DNA of 64,000 nucleotides from an uncultured Oscillibacter sp. (GCA_945868085.1 CAMBKF010000004.1:30679-94678), one strand, 5' to 3'. Counted from the first letter of the stretch, positions 1 to 9,079 are shown. The notes: generated by a model from the sequence alone, not told the origin. Numbers and translations are program-made.

Positions 1-1
1 G

Positions 2-1066
2 GAGATCCGGGCCCTGGAGCCGGAGGCGGAGATCCGCGCCATCCCCGTGGCAGACGGCGGAGAGGGCACGGTGGATGCGTTTTTGGCCGCCCTGGGCGGG
101 GAAAAGGTCCCGGTTCCCTGCCGGGATCCCTATGGGCGGGCCATCACCGCCTGCTACGGTCTTCTGCCGGGGGACGGCACCGCCGTGGTGGAAATGGCTG
201 CGGCGGCGGGACTGCCCTTGGTGGGCGATGACCGCCGGGCGGCGGACACCACCACCTACGGCGTGGGGCAGCTGATGGCCCACGCCCTGGAGCGCGGCGC
301 AAAAAAGATCGTCCTGGGTCTGGGCGGCAGCGCCACCAACGACGGCGGCTGCGGCGCGGCTGCGGCCCTGGGCGTGGAATTTCTGGACGAGGCGGGCCGG
401 ACTTTTGTGCCCGTGGGCGGGACCCTGCACCGCATCGCCCGCATCCGCACGGACGGCCTTACGCCCCGGCTGCGGGAGGCGGAGGTCATCGCCATGTGCG
501 ACATCGACAACCCTCTGTGCGGAAAAAACGGCGCGGCGGCCGTATTCGGCCCCCAGAAGGGCGCGGACGCCCAGACCGTCCGCCTGCTGGATGACGGCCT
601 GCGCCACCTGGCGCAGGTCATCGAAAGAGACCTGGGCGGCGACCTGCTGGACCTGCCCGGCGGCGGCGCGGCCGGGGGCTTTGGCGCGGGAAGCGCCGCC
701 TTTTTCGGGGCGAAGCTGCAAATGGGCATTGAGACGGTGCTGGAGCTGGTGGATTTTGACCGATTGGCGGCAGACGCGGACCTGGTCATCACCGGCGAGG
801 GACGGCTGGACAGCCAGAGCCTCCGGGGCAAGGTGGTCATAGGCGTGGCGCGGCGGGCCCAAAAGCTGGGTGTGCCGGCGGCTGCGCTGGTGGGCAGCTG
901 TGAGCTGCCTGCCGAAGCGGCCTACGAGGCCGGCGTGAGCGGTATTTTCCCCATCCATCCGGAGCCGATGCCCCTGGCAGAGGCCATGGCACGCACCCGG
1001 GAGCACCTGGCGTTCACCGCCGGAAATATGCTGCGGTTTGCCGAAGCGGCGAGAAAAACGCGGTAA
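2..1066 (+). CDS. glycerate kinase (GlxK/GarK family), 5' end outside window
   Basis: Frame is open from base 2 (EIRALEPEAEIRAIPVADGGEGTVDAF...); VADGGEGT, GLGGSATNDGGCGAAAALG and ITGEGRLDSQS motifs typical of glycerate kinase type 1. Confidence 0.92.
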   Translation, partial: EIRALEPEAEIRAIPVADGGEGTVDAFLAALGGEKVPVPCRDPYGRAITACYGLLPGDGTAVVEMAAAAGLPLVGDDRRAADTTTYGVGQLMAHALERGAKKIVLGLGGSATNDGGCGAAAALGVEFLDEAGRTFVPVGGTLHRIARIRTDGLTPRLREAEVIAMCDIDNPLCGKNGAAAVFGPQKGADAQTVRLLDDGLRHLAQVIERDLGGDLLDLPGGGAAGGFGAGSAAFFGAKLQMGIETVLELVDFDRLAADADLVITGEGRLDSQSLRGKVVIGVARRAQKLGVPAAALVGSCELPAEAAYEAGVSGIFPIHPEPMPLAEAMARTREHLAFTAGNMLRFAEAARKTR

Positions 1067-1130
1067 GACTGTTGCCATTCCCATAAATTTCCTGTATACT
1101 GGTTGCAATCATAAAAAGGGGGAACAGCCT

Positions 1131-1976
1131 ATGCGTCCCGACGGTACCCGCGTGAAAAACCTGCCGCCCCTGGTGGCGGCCATTCCCTACATCATGCCCA
1201 AGCGGTATGACGCCTGGAACACCATTACGGAAAACATTGACGAGGAGGTCATCAAGGAGTTCATCCGCGACCAGCGGCGCCAGGGGGTGCGGCTCAACCA
1301 TATGAGCGTGATCATCTCCGCCTACTACAAGGCCTCCCTGGAGAATCCCAAGCTGAACTACTTTGTGATGAACCGGAAAATTTACAAGCGCAATCACTTC
1401 TGCGTGTCCTTCGTCATCATGAAAAAGCTGGCGGACGGCTCCCCCAGCGAGACCACACTGAAGGTCTATCTGGAGCCGGAGGACACGGTGTTCACCGTGA
1501 ACGAGAAGATCAAAAGCGCTATCGCCGCCAACGAGAAAACGGAGCAGAGCAACAGCACCGACCATTTCGCACGGTTCATGTTCTCTGTACCGGGGCTGCC
1601 CCGGTTCGTCATCGGACTGGCCTATTTCCTGGACAGGCACGGGCTGCTGCCCCGGAAGATCATTGAGCTCTCCCCCTTCCACACCAGCCTGTTTATCACC
1701 AACCTGGCCTCCATCAAGACCAGCTACATCCACCACCACTGCTACGAATTCGGCACCACCAGCGTGTTTGTGTGCATGGGCAAGCCCGTGCCCAACTACA
1801 TGGCCGGGGATCTGAGCCGGAAGATGATGCCCCTGGGCATCGTTATGGACGAGCGCATCTGCACCGGCTATGAATACGCCGCATTCTGCCACGATTTCCG
1901 GCGCATTCTCCGCAAGCCCCAGGTGCTGACGGCGCCCTTCAACGCCCCGGCGCAGGCAGCGGCCGTGCAGGAATAA
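1131..1976 (+). CDS. 2-oxoacid dehydrogenase E2-like acyltransferase-fold protein (probably non-catalytic)
   Basis: E2/CAT-like C-terminal pattern MPLGIVMDERICTGYEYAAFCHDF where the E2 DHRxxDG motif would be; no lipoyl domain; ATG at 1131 with upstream AAGGGGGAA preferred over ORF start 1038. Confidence 0.65.
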   Translation: MRPDGTRVKNLPPLVAAIPYIMPKRYDAWNTITENIDEEVIKEFIRDQRRQGVRLNHMSVIISAYYKASLENPKLNYFVMNRKIYKRNHFCVSFVIMKKLADGSPSETTLKVYLEPEDTVFTVNEKIKSAIAANEKTEQSNSTDHFARFMFSVPGLPRFVIGLAYFLDRHGLLPRKIIELSPFHTSLFITNLASIKTSYIHHHCYEFGTTSVFVCMGKPVPNYMAGDLSRKMMPLGIVMDERICTGYEYAAFCHDFRRILRKPQVLTAPFNAPAQAAAVQE

Positions 1977-1980
1977 CAGG

Positions 1981-2015
1981 AAAAAATCCGTACCCCGAGG
2001 GGTACGGATCTTTTA
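1981..2015. terminator. bidirectional hairpin terminator
   Basis: aaaaaaTCCGTACCCCgaGGGGTACGGAtctttt between convergent genes. Confidence 0.75.
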
Positions 2016-2381
2016 TTTTACCGCCAGCTGCGCCAGGGCCACTGCCCCCAGGCCCAAAAGGACGCTCAGGCCCACATACAGCCCGCCCAGGAAGAATTTG
2101 CCGGACTGGAACAGCTGCACGGATTCCTGGCAGAAGGTGGAAAACGTGGTGAATCCACCGCAGAGACCCACCCGGAGAAACAGCAGAAGCCGGGGATCCG
2201 CCGCGCCATGGCGGGCGGCCAGGGCACCGATCAGCCCCAGGCAGAAGGCACCCGCCACATTGATGCCCAAGGTGGCCAGGGGAAACCCGCTGCCGCTGCG
2301 CAGCGGCAGCAAGCCCAGCAGATAGCGGGCTACGGCCCCGGCGGCACCTCCCAGCCCAACGAACAGACAATTTACCAGCAT
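2013..2381 (-). CDS. crcB: CrcB/Fluc fluoride ion exporter
   Basis: GLGGAAGAVARYLLG..., TLGINVAGAFCLG, GLCGGFTTFSTFCQE signature; start at ATG 2381, since upstream in-frame ATGs lie inside the terminator/riboswitch. Confidence 0.93.
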   Translation of the reverse strand: MLVNCLFVGLGGAAGAVARYLLGLLPLRSGSGFPLATLGINVAGAFCLGLIGALAARHGAADPRLLLFLRVGLCGGFTTFSTFCQESVQLFQSGKFFLGGLYVGLSVLLGLGAVALAQLAVK

Positions 2382-2394
2382 GCCGCTCTCTCCT

Positions 2395-2443
2395 TTCCAA
2401 AAAAAATAGCTGATGCCCCTGCCCACGGCAGAAGTCATCAGCT
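2395..2443 (-). terminator. riboswitch expression-platform terminator
   Basis: Minus strand AGCTGATGactTCTGCCGTGGGCAGgggCATCAGCTATTTTTTTT; 5' arm overlaps the aptamer 3' segment. Confidence 0.8.
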
Positions 2444-2486
2444 TTTCAAGCGGTTCGGTTTCCCGGGGAGAACTTCATTCCCCTGT
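2427..2486 (-). ncRNA. fluoride riboswitch (crcB motif)
   Basis: Minus strand reads CAGGGGAATGAAGTTCTCCCCGGGAAACCGAACCGCTTGAAAAGCTGATGACTTCTGCC, matching the crcB-motif core directly upstream of crcB. Confidence 0.88.
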
Positions 2487-2669
2487 GCGGGCGGGGCCCG
2501 CAGCTACAGCGTTATTATACACCGATGTGGGAGATTTGGCAAGCGTAAAGCGCCGCGATGCGCGGTTCTGAGGACAGCGCCCCGGCAGAAGGCGCAATCA
2601 AACCAAATGATTTCCGTGACAAGTTTTACCCCAATCTGAAAGGTTGCGGAAACAAGAGAACAAAGTGGT

Positions 2670-3287
2670 TCAGCCGGAGAGACGGGCGGGCTCCGTCCAG
2701 GTGCCGTAACGGGCGGCCACGGCACCCTGCCGGTCAATGGCCACACCGGCACAGTACACATCCCCCGGGAGCCACTGGGCGCGCAGCAGGAACGGGCCCG
2801 TTACGGAAACGGTCTCCGTGCGGTCGCGGGCGGTGCCGTTGGCGCCGCGCTGGGTATAGGTCAGCTCGCAGCGGTCCAGGACGCCGCTGCGGTTATCGCA
2901 GGCGACGATGATGAGGCTCTTTTGGATCCCATCGCCGCCCTCGCCGGTCTGATAGATCTCAAACACGGCGCCATTGGCGCTGAGGGACGCCGCGCCCTTG
3001 GGACGGAGGTAGCTGCGGCCCAGCCTTTTCTGCCGGACAAGAAACGTCATGGATACCTCGCCGGTGGCGGTATTTTCCCAAATGGTATACAGATAGCCCT
3101 CCTCCTGCTGGGTGACGCGCAGGCGCACATCCTCCTGCCGGACGCCGGCGTACCGGGCGATGCCCTCCTCCGGGGCGCCGTGATACCAGCCGTGGAGCTG
3201 CAGAATATAGGCATACGCCAAGGCGGCCAGCAGGCAGACGCACAGGGAGGCGGCCAGGATGAGCAGGGTCTTCAATCGTGCGTTCAT
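2670..3287 (-). CDS. hypothetical membrane-anchored extracytoplasmic protein
   Basis: N-terminal TM (LKTLLILAASLCVCLLAALAYAYIL) then soluble domain; compact ORF in minus-strand gene run. Confidence 0.6.
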   Translation of the reverse strand: MNARLKTLLILAASLCVCLLAALAYAYILQLHGWYHGAPEEGIARYAGVRQEDVRLRVTQQEEGYLYTIWENTATGEVSMTFLVRQKRLGRSYLRPKGAASLSANGAVFEIYQTGEGGDGIQKSLIIVACDNRSGVLDRCELTYTQRGANGTARDRTETVSVTGPFLLRAQWLPGDVYCAGVAIDRQGAVAARYGTWTEPARLSG

Positions 3288-3338
3288 AGGGGGGGTCCTC
3301 CTTAGTTTTCTCTTTCGGATCAGGGGGCAAACGCGGGG

Positions 3339-3701
3339 CTACGGGCGCTTATACCGCCGGATGCTTTTATAAAGCCACGCGCCGCTGCAAGCGATCAGGA
3401 GGATCGCGGCCACCTGCTCCGCTATGGACGGGTCATCGGCGTGGGGCAGGTAGATCCCCCGGACGCTGAGGATCAAGAAAGCGGTATTCACAAGCAGGGC
3501 AAAGGCCGACACCAGCACGGCGCTCTTTTTCCCCGCAAAGCGGGCGAAATACAGGGATGTGACCGCGTTGGTGAACACACCGATCCCCACGCAGGAGACG
3601 GTAATGCTCCACAGGCTGCCCCAGAGGATCAGGACGGCCAGGAATACATAGGCCGCGGCGCAGAAGGACGCCGTGACGATCTCTTTCTTACTCAGCTGCA
3701 T
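3339..3701 (-). CDS. hypothetical four-TM small membrane protein
   Basis: 120 aa with repeated hydrophobic segments. Confidence 0.55.
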   Translation of the reverse strand: MQLSKKEIVTASFCAAAYVFLAVLILWGSLWSITVSCVGIGVFTNAVTSLYFARFAGKKSAVLVSAFALLVNTAFLILSVRGIYLPHADDPSIAEQVAAILLIACSGAWLYKSIRRYKRP

Positions 3702-3787
3702 GGCGGCACCTCCCTTTGGGCGCGCAGACTGTGGGGGCGGTTTCCTTTCTCTTTCATACGGAGCGCTCCTTTCTGAAAAAACAGGGG

Positions 3788-4246
3788 TCAGTGCCGGAAG
3801 CTGTTTTCGTAGATATCAATAAAGCGTGTGACAAACTCCGCCTGCTCCCGAGCCTCGGCCGTGCCGCTGGTGGGCGCCCAGCCGTTCATGGCGTAGGGAT
3901 AATAGGTATAGGGGGTGAGGGGCAGCATATGCAGCTCCTTTTGGATGAGCCAAATGCCTTGGCCATAATGCGCGCGCAGGGCCTGGAGGGCCTTGGCGGG
4001 GTTTTTGAACACGGCCCAGCCGTTTTCATCCGCGGCGATGGCAAAGGCGTCGCCCTTCTCCAGGAACTGCGCCGTGTCCACCTGGCCCCGGCAGTTGCTG
4101 CTGCCGACCACATACGCCTGGGCGGCGGGATACTTCACGGGACGCCAGGTGGCAAAAATCGCTGTCAGCAGCACCACGATGGCGGCCACAAGGGCCCATT
4201 TCCAATGTTTTTTCAGCGTTTTCATGGTAAATTCTCCTTTCTGCAT
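3788..4246 (-). CDS. hypothetical membrane-anchored protein
   Basis: N-terminal TM (KWALVAAIVVLLTAIFATW) with RBS-like ggagaa upstream. Confidence 0.5.
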   Translation of the reverse strand: MQKGEFTMKTLKKHWKWALVAAIVVLLTAIFATWRPVKYPAAQAYVVGSSNCRGQVDTAQFLEKGDAFAIAADENGWAVFKNPAKALQALRAHYGQGIWLIQKELHMLPLTPYTYYPYAMNGWAPTSGTAEAREQAEFVTRFIDIYENSFRH

Positions 4247-4294
4247 CGTGTGTTTGGGTGAACGGCGGGGCGTGGGCCCTACCGGAGCAAAGGC

Positions 4295-4501
4295 TTAGGG
4301 AGTGGTTTCGTTATTCTTGCGCTTCTTTTTGAAATAGGCGCGGAGCAGCTTGCCGTACTCGATGGCGGCCAGGAGAAGGAAAATGCCGATAAAAAAGTAT
4401 TCCATAAAAAACCAGGCGTAAAAATGATCCAGAATACGAGCGCATTGCAAGGCCGTGTAAATACCCGCGGCACAGAGGAGCAGCTTGTCGGCTAATCTCA
4501 T
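4295..4501 (-). CDS. small hypothetical membrane protein
   Basis: 68 aa, hydrophobic, basic C-terminus, ggag RBS upstream. Confidence 0.45.
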   Translation of the reverse strand: MRLADKLLLCAAGIYTALQCARILDHFYAWFFMEYFFIGIFLLLAAIEYGKLLRAYFKKKRKNNETTP

Positions 4502-4607
4502 AGGGATCTCCTTTCATGTAACAATAGGTGTGTATATTCATTCAGGGTGACGGGACGGCACGGCACGTCACCCAGCTGTACGGATGATGGGATCGGGGCG
4601 GAGTTTT

Positions 4608-5084
4608 TTATTTTTGGCAATTTTCTCCCGTATCATCGCGCCTTGCATCGCCGTGTTTTCCCAGTAAATACACAGCAAGGAAGCCAATGGACGCGCCTGC
4701 AAAGTTCAGGATCACATCGTCCACATCACAGGTGCCGATATGGAATACGTATTGGGTCAGTTCTATGAAAATGCTCAACAGCAAAGGGGCCCAAAGAAAC
4801 CGCTTATATGTTTTCATTTTTTCGGCAGCAAGCGGGAGCAGCACCCCTAAGGGCACAAGCATCAATAGGTTCAGCACATTATACCTGAGCATATGCCGCA
4901 CCGATGCCGCGTCCCCTACTGTGCCCTCTTTCACCACATCCCCGATCATGGTGCGAAACGGCACAAAATTCGCGCCGTAGTTATAGCTGGGCGTTCGGTA
5001 ATTGCCAATCGTATACCACAGCAGTATAAGCAGGTATAGGATCAGTGCAAGGATCAGGACGATTTTTTTCATTTTCTTTGCCAT
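4608..5084 (-). CDS. VanZ-like family protein
   Basis: NFVPFRT, NVLNLLMLVPLGVLLPL, DVDDVILNFAGASIG motifs. Confidence 0.85.
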   Translation of the reverse strand: MAKKMKKIVLILALILYLLILLWYTIGNYRTPSYNYGANFVPFRTMIGDVVKEGTVGDAASVRHMLRYNVLNLLMLVPLGVLLPLAAEKMKTYKRFLWAPLLLSIFIELTQYVFHIGTCDVDDVILNFAGASIGFLAVYLLGKHGDARRDDTGENCQK

Positions 5085-5192
5085 GGCGGTTGCTCCCTCT
5101 GTAAAATATAGACCGGGTCCGGACTTGACTGCGCGGGTCTGTATATATAACGGAGAAAGAGGTCGATTTTGGACACTAATTTTTGAAATTTT

Positions 5193-5912
5193 TTATTTTG
5201 TAGAATTTGACGAAATTATGCCCTTGGCTATGTGCAACATTTCCTGCTCCGATATATTTCCTTCTATAATAAATACTACAGCCGCATTCTCATCAACCCA
5301 AACCAATGACGAACTCCCACTGATCTCGTCCGGTAGATAAAATTTGCCCTGATTGCCATTTATATCATGAATTGTCGGTTCCTCAGTACTGTGTTGTGTG
5401 ATAGTCATAGCTGAATCTTTCATGAAATTGCAGTTAATGTAAAACACCTGTCCTGTTTCTGCGTTTTCATAATAGTAATAGTCAAAACCAAATTCATCGG
5501 AATGGTCTCTATCAACAAGGGTAGAGCCATCTGGTATCCAGGTAGGCTCATATCCGCTGAATACCCCCTCTATATTGCCGCCGTCCAAATGATGCACGAT
5601 TATCTTATCAACGACTTCCTTGGTCCACTGGAACAGCTTTTCACGGGCGTGGACATCCACGCTCAGCCAGGTCGCAGCACTGAGGAACACCACCAGGAAC
5701 ACCACGGCCACGCGCTGCCACATGCGTTGGGCTGCCGCTCTGCGGCGGCGTTTTTGGAGGAGGACGTCTATTTTCTTCAGGAACAGCTCCGAAAACGCAT
5801 GTTGGCAGGACGACGGGGCGGGGAGGGACGAGAGCAGAGACTCCGCCGTCTGCGTCGCCGCGGCCTGCAGCGCCGCGTCATCAAAATACGGTTGCTTTCC
5901 CATGGGGTTCAT
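5193..5912 (-). CDS. anti-sigma factor-like membrane protein (DUF4367-like C-terminus)
   Basis: Overlaps upstream sigma gene; single central TM; GYEPTWIPDGSTLVDRD...YYYENAETGQVFYI domain; start reassigned to ATG 5912. Confidence 0.7.
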   Translation of the reverse strand: MNPMGKQPYFDDAALQAAATQTAESLLSSLPAPSSCQHAFSELFLKKIDVLLQKRRRRAAAQRMWQRVAVVFLVVFLSAATWLSVDVHAREKLFQWTKEVVDKIIVHHLDGGNIEGVFSGYEPTWIPDGSTLVDRDHSDEFGFDYYYYENAETGQVFYINCNFMKDSAMTITQHSTEEPTIHDINGNQGKFYLPDEISGSSSLVWVDENAAVVFIIEGNISEQEMLHIAKGIISSNSTK

Positions 5913-6420
5913 CCTCCTGTTCCAGTTTTTTGCGCAGAGCCGCCTTGGCCCGGGTGAGCAGCTTCTGCACCGCGCCGGGCTTTCTGCCCAGCATGGGGGC
6001 CATCTCCCGGACGGTATAGCCGTGGTAATACCGCAGGAGCAGCACCTCCCGATAGGCAGCCGGCAGCCGGGACATGGCATCCGCCAGGCCGCCATCCCCC
6101 GGGAGGGGCAGCTCCACGCCATAGGTGCGCTCCTCAAACGCCTCTGGACTGAGCCGGGAACGGCTGCGGAGTATGTCGATGGCTTTGCGCTCTGTTATGA
6201 TAACGACGTAGGAACGGGTTTTTGGACACCTGACTTCAGAAATTTTTTTCAAATTTTCTATTATGGACACAAATGCCTGGTGGACCGCGTCCTCCGCGTC
6301 CGCCTCGCCGGGCAAAATGCGCCGGGCTACATAGAACATCAGCCCCCGGTAGAGGGTGTAGAGCTGCTCGAATTTATCCTTGTCCGAGGGGGATGGGAGC
6401 ATCTGCAGATAGATCATCAC
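5881..6420 (-). CDS. ECF-type RNA polymerase sigma factor
   Basis: sigma2 (ADAEDAVHQAFVSIIENL) and sigma4 (LPAAYREVLLLRYYHGYTVREMAPMLGRKPGAVQKLLTRAKAALRKKL). Confidence 0.9.
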   Translation of the reverse strand: MMIYLQMLPSPSDKDKFEQLYTLYRGLMFYVARRILPGEADAEDAVHQAFVSIIENLKKISEVRCPKTRSYVVIITERKAIDILRSRSRLSPEAFEERTYGVELPLPGDGGLADAMSRLPAAYREVLLLRYYHGYTVREMAPMLGRKPGAVQKLLTRAKAALRKKLEQEDEPHGKATVF

Positions 6421-6539
6421 GAAATATCACCGCCTGTGTGGCTCAGTATACCATAAGCGGCAGGGGGTGGAAACAGTTTTCCGGCATCTGTAACCGATTT
6501 GTATATTTTTTACGCGCAGAAGCGGGAATTTTGTCATTT

Positions 6540-7000
6540 TTGCATAATTTATGCAGCAAAAAACCGCCCCGGTGGGGGCGGTATGGGGCAGGGATATTAC
6601 GGATTGCCACACCAGTGACGTCGGTCACTGGCTCGCAATGACAGGGGTTTGCGGGGAGTGCGGAGCACGGCGGCACACATGGGTGCCGCCCTACAGGGTA
6701 TTCTGTAGGGCGGGGGTGCGCAAACGGGCGGGGTAGAACCCCGCCCCTACGGGGAGCATGGGGACTTGTGCAAGCCCGGCTCGGGCCGTCGGGGACGCCG
6801 GCCCCTACGGCTGGAAACAAGGAGTGCAGTGCAAGCGGGCCGATGTGGGGAGCGAACTGAGCGCCGCCAGTGGCGGATACAGCGAAGTGAGCGAGTGGCC
6901 GCGGTCAAAATTTCCAGCGTCCGCCGTAAGGCAGCGTAGAAATTTTGGGCACCGCAACAGGGCCATCGGCCCCTATGGGGAGAGTGAAAATGCAGCCTGG
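6540..7000. repeat. intergenic mosaic of palindromic repeats
   Basis: ATTGCcacaCCAGTGACgtcgGTCACTGGctcGCAAT; GCGGCAcacatggGTGCCGC; GGGCGGGGTagaACCCCGCCC; AAAATTTC...GAAATTTT; no convincing CDS. Confidence 0.6.
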
Positions 7001-7004
7001 CGGG

Positions 7005-7454
7005 TCAGGGGGTTTGGCTGCGCCAATACTTCAGCTTGGGCAGCTTTTCGTTCATATAGGCGCGCATCTGGTCCGGGGTGCAGGCATCCCCGGTAAAGTG
7101 CTCCACGCAGAAATCCACCAGGTCCTCCATGCGGGTATAGGTGAATTTGCCGTCCGCGTAGCACCACTTGCAGTAATCCTCGTTGAACGTGCCGTCCTTT
7201 TCCCGGCTGGTGGTGCCATCCTCCAGCGGCATCCCGCAGCACTGGCAGACCAGCGTCTGCGGCGCGCCCAGAAGCGTATTGATGGACACGTCAAACAGGG
7301 TGGACAGCAGCTTCAGGGTGTCTATCCCCGGGACGGTGTCGCCGGTCTCCCATCGGGACACGGCCTGGCGGGTGACATGGACCTTCTCGGCCAGCTCCTC
7401 CTGGGAAAGCCCCGCCTTGCTGCGGAGGGTATGGATGATCTCTTGGGTCGTCAT
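7005..7454 (-). CDS. XRE-family HTH regulator with C-terminal putative zinc-ribbon domain
   Basis: IIHTLRSKAGLSQEELAEKVHVTRQAVSRWETGDTVPGIDTLKLLSTLF HTH; CQCCGMPL...CKWCYADG cysteine pairs; start at ATG 7454. Confidence 0.85.
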   Translation of the reverse strand: MTTQEIIHTLRSKAGLSQEELAEKVHVTRQAVSRWETGDTVPGIDTLKLLSTLFDVSINTLLGAPQTLVCQCCGMPLEDGTTSREKDGTFNEDYCKWCYADGKFTYTRMEDLVDFCVEHFTGDACTPDQMRAYMNEKLPKLKYWRSQTP

Positions 7455-7529
7455 AATTTCAGCCCCTTTCTTTTTGTCCATTTTACCACACGGCGCGCCC
7501 CGGGGCAAGCAACCCGCTGTTGCGGAGCG

Positions 7530-7572
7530 GAAAGAAAGCGGCACACACCTCGGGGGTGTGTGCCGCCTTGGG
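7530..7572 (-). terminator. hairpin downstream of mgtC-like genes
   Basis: GCGGCACACACCtcggGGGTGTGTGCCGC with A-run (T-run on minus strand). Confidence 0.6.
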
Positions 7573-7593
7573 CGGATAGGGCCGGGAAAACCC

Positions 7594-8289
7594 TCAGATC
7601 TCCTCCACATTCAGGACGCCCTCTGTGGCGCAGATGTCGGAGAGGATCGTCCCGGCGCTGTTTTTCCGGTTCAGACGCAGGGTGAAAAGCGCGCAGGCCG
7701 CGGCGTTTCCCTCCCGGTCCGGCTGGTGGGTGATCTCCATGCCGGAGACCTTCACCTGCTTCTCCCGGTAAAGCTGCAGGACACGGTCCAGGGCATGGCG
7801 GTCCGTATACTCCACAAAGAGATTGATCTCCGGGGCGTTGGCCATGATATGGTACTCCAGCTTGGAAAACAGAAGCTCCGCCAGCAGGATCAGGACCGTG
7901 GTCAGCAGGGCGCCCTCATAAAAGCCCGCGCCGATGGCCAGGCCCACGATGGCCACCGTCCACAGGCCCGCCGCCGTGGTCAGGCCCTTGACCCGCTGGC
8001 GGCGGGTGACGATGATGGTACCGGCGCCGATGAAGCCCATGCCGGCCACGACACCCGCCCCCAGGCGGGTGGTATCCAGGTAGTAATGCATGTAGACCAG
8101 CCAGTATTCGCTGATCAGGGTGGTCATGGCGCCGCCCAGGCAAATGAGGATATGGGTGCGGAAACCGGCGCTGCGGCGCTTGAATTCCCGCTCCAGGCCC
8201 ACGATGCCGCCGCACAGCGTGCTCAGCACCAGGCGAAGGGCTATGGAGGCCAGCGTGATCTCCCGCAGCCCGTCAAATAAAGTCAGCAT
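7594..8289 (-). CDS. MgtC/SapB family membrane protein (copy 1)
   Basis: CGGIVGLEREFKRRSAGFRTHILICLGGAMTTLIS; GMGFIGAGTIIV..VKGLTTAAGLW. Confidence 0.92.
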   Translation of the reverse strand: MLTLFDGLREITLASIALRLVLSTLCGGIVGLEREFKRRSAGFRTHILICLGGAMTTLISEYWLVYMHYYLDTTRLGAGVVAGMGFIGAGTIIVTRRQRVKGLTTAAGLWTVAIVGLAIGAGFYEGALLTTVLILLAELLFSKLEYHIMANAPEINLFVEYTDRHALDRVLQLYREKQVKVSGMEITHQPDREGNAAACALFTLRLNRKNSAGTILSDICATEGVLNVEEI

Positions 8290-8308
8290 ATGGTTCTCCC
8301 TCCCTCTG

Positions 8309-9034
8309 TCAAATCTCGTCGATCATGGTCACGCCCGTGACCTCGGACAGCGCCGCCAGGATCTGCGGGTGGGGCTGATGGGGCCGGAGCCGCACACTGA
8401 GCACCGCGCTGGGATAGCGGCGGTCCTCCCCGTTGGCCCGGTCGATCTCCACGCTGTAGACCTGGACGCCCAGGGCCTTGACCTGGCCCAGGAGCTCCCC
8501 CATGCTCTCCAGTGAGCGGAGCTCAATATAGATATTCATGTTGCGGGCGTTCTCGACGAGATAGGCCTCCACCGCCGGCAGGAAGTGGATGCAGAAGAAC
8601 ATCAGCGCAAAGGCGATGACCACGCACTCATAAAAGCCCGCGCCGATGGCGATGCCCATACAGGCGGACGCCCAGAGGCCGGCGGCAGTGGTGAGGCCCT
8701 TGACCTCCTTGCGGCCGGTGACGATGATGGTACCGGCGGCCAGGAAGCCGATGCCGCTGAAGACCTTCTCACCGAAGCGGCTCATGTCGATCTGCCGGGC
8801 GCTCAGGGACGCGTATTCCAGCCACACCGTGTTCATCATGACGTGCAGGTATTGGCTCAGGACGCTGGTCATGGCCGCGCCCAGGCACACGAGCATATAG
8901 GTGCGAAAGCCCGCCGCCCGGCGCTTGCGCCCGCGCTCCAGACCGATGAGGCCGCCGAACAGCATGGCCAGCAGCAGCCGCAGCAGCAGCGACAGGGGCG
9001 TAAGCGCCCGCAGGGGATCCAAAGCAGAAATCAT
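8309..9034 (-). CDS. MgtC/SapB family membrane protein (copy 2)
   Basis: FGGLIGLERGRKRRAAGFRTYMLVCLGAAMTSVLS; GIGFLAAGTIIVTGRKEVKGLTTAAGLW; start ATG 9034. Confidence 0.92.
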   Translation of the reverse strand: MISALDPLRALTPLSLLLRLLLAMLFGGLIGLERGRKRRAAGFRTYMLVCLGAAMTSVLSQYLHVMMNTVWLEYASLSARQIDMSRFGEKVFSGIGFLAAGTIIVTGRKEVKGLTTAAGLWASACMGIAIGAGFYECVVIAFALMFFCIHFLPAVEAYLVENARNMNIYIELRSLESMGELLGQVKALGVQVYSVEIDRANGEDRRYPSAVLSVRLRPHQPHPQILAALSEVTGVTMIDEI

Positions 9035-9079
9035 AGGGGTACCTCCCTCCTTCTGAAAGCAAATGGCGAATGGGTAAAA

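Noticed and set aside
2382-2438. N-terminal extension of CrcB in the ORF track
   Set aside because: The extension lies inside the riboswitch terminator; the conserved CrcB N-terminus begins at 2381.
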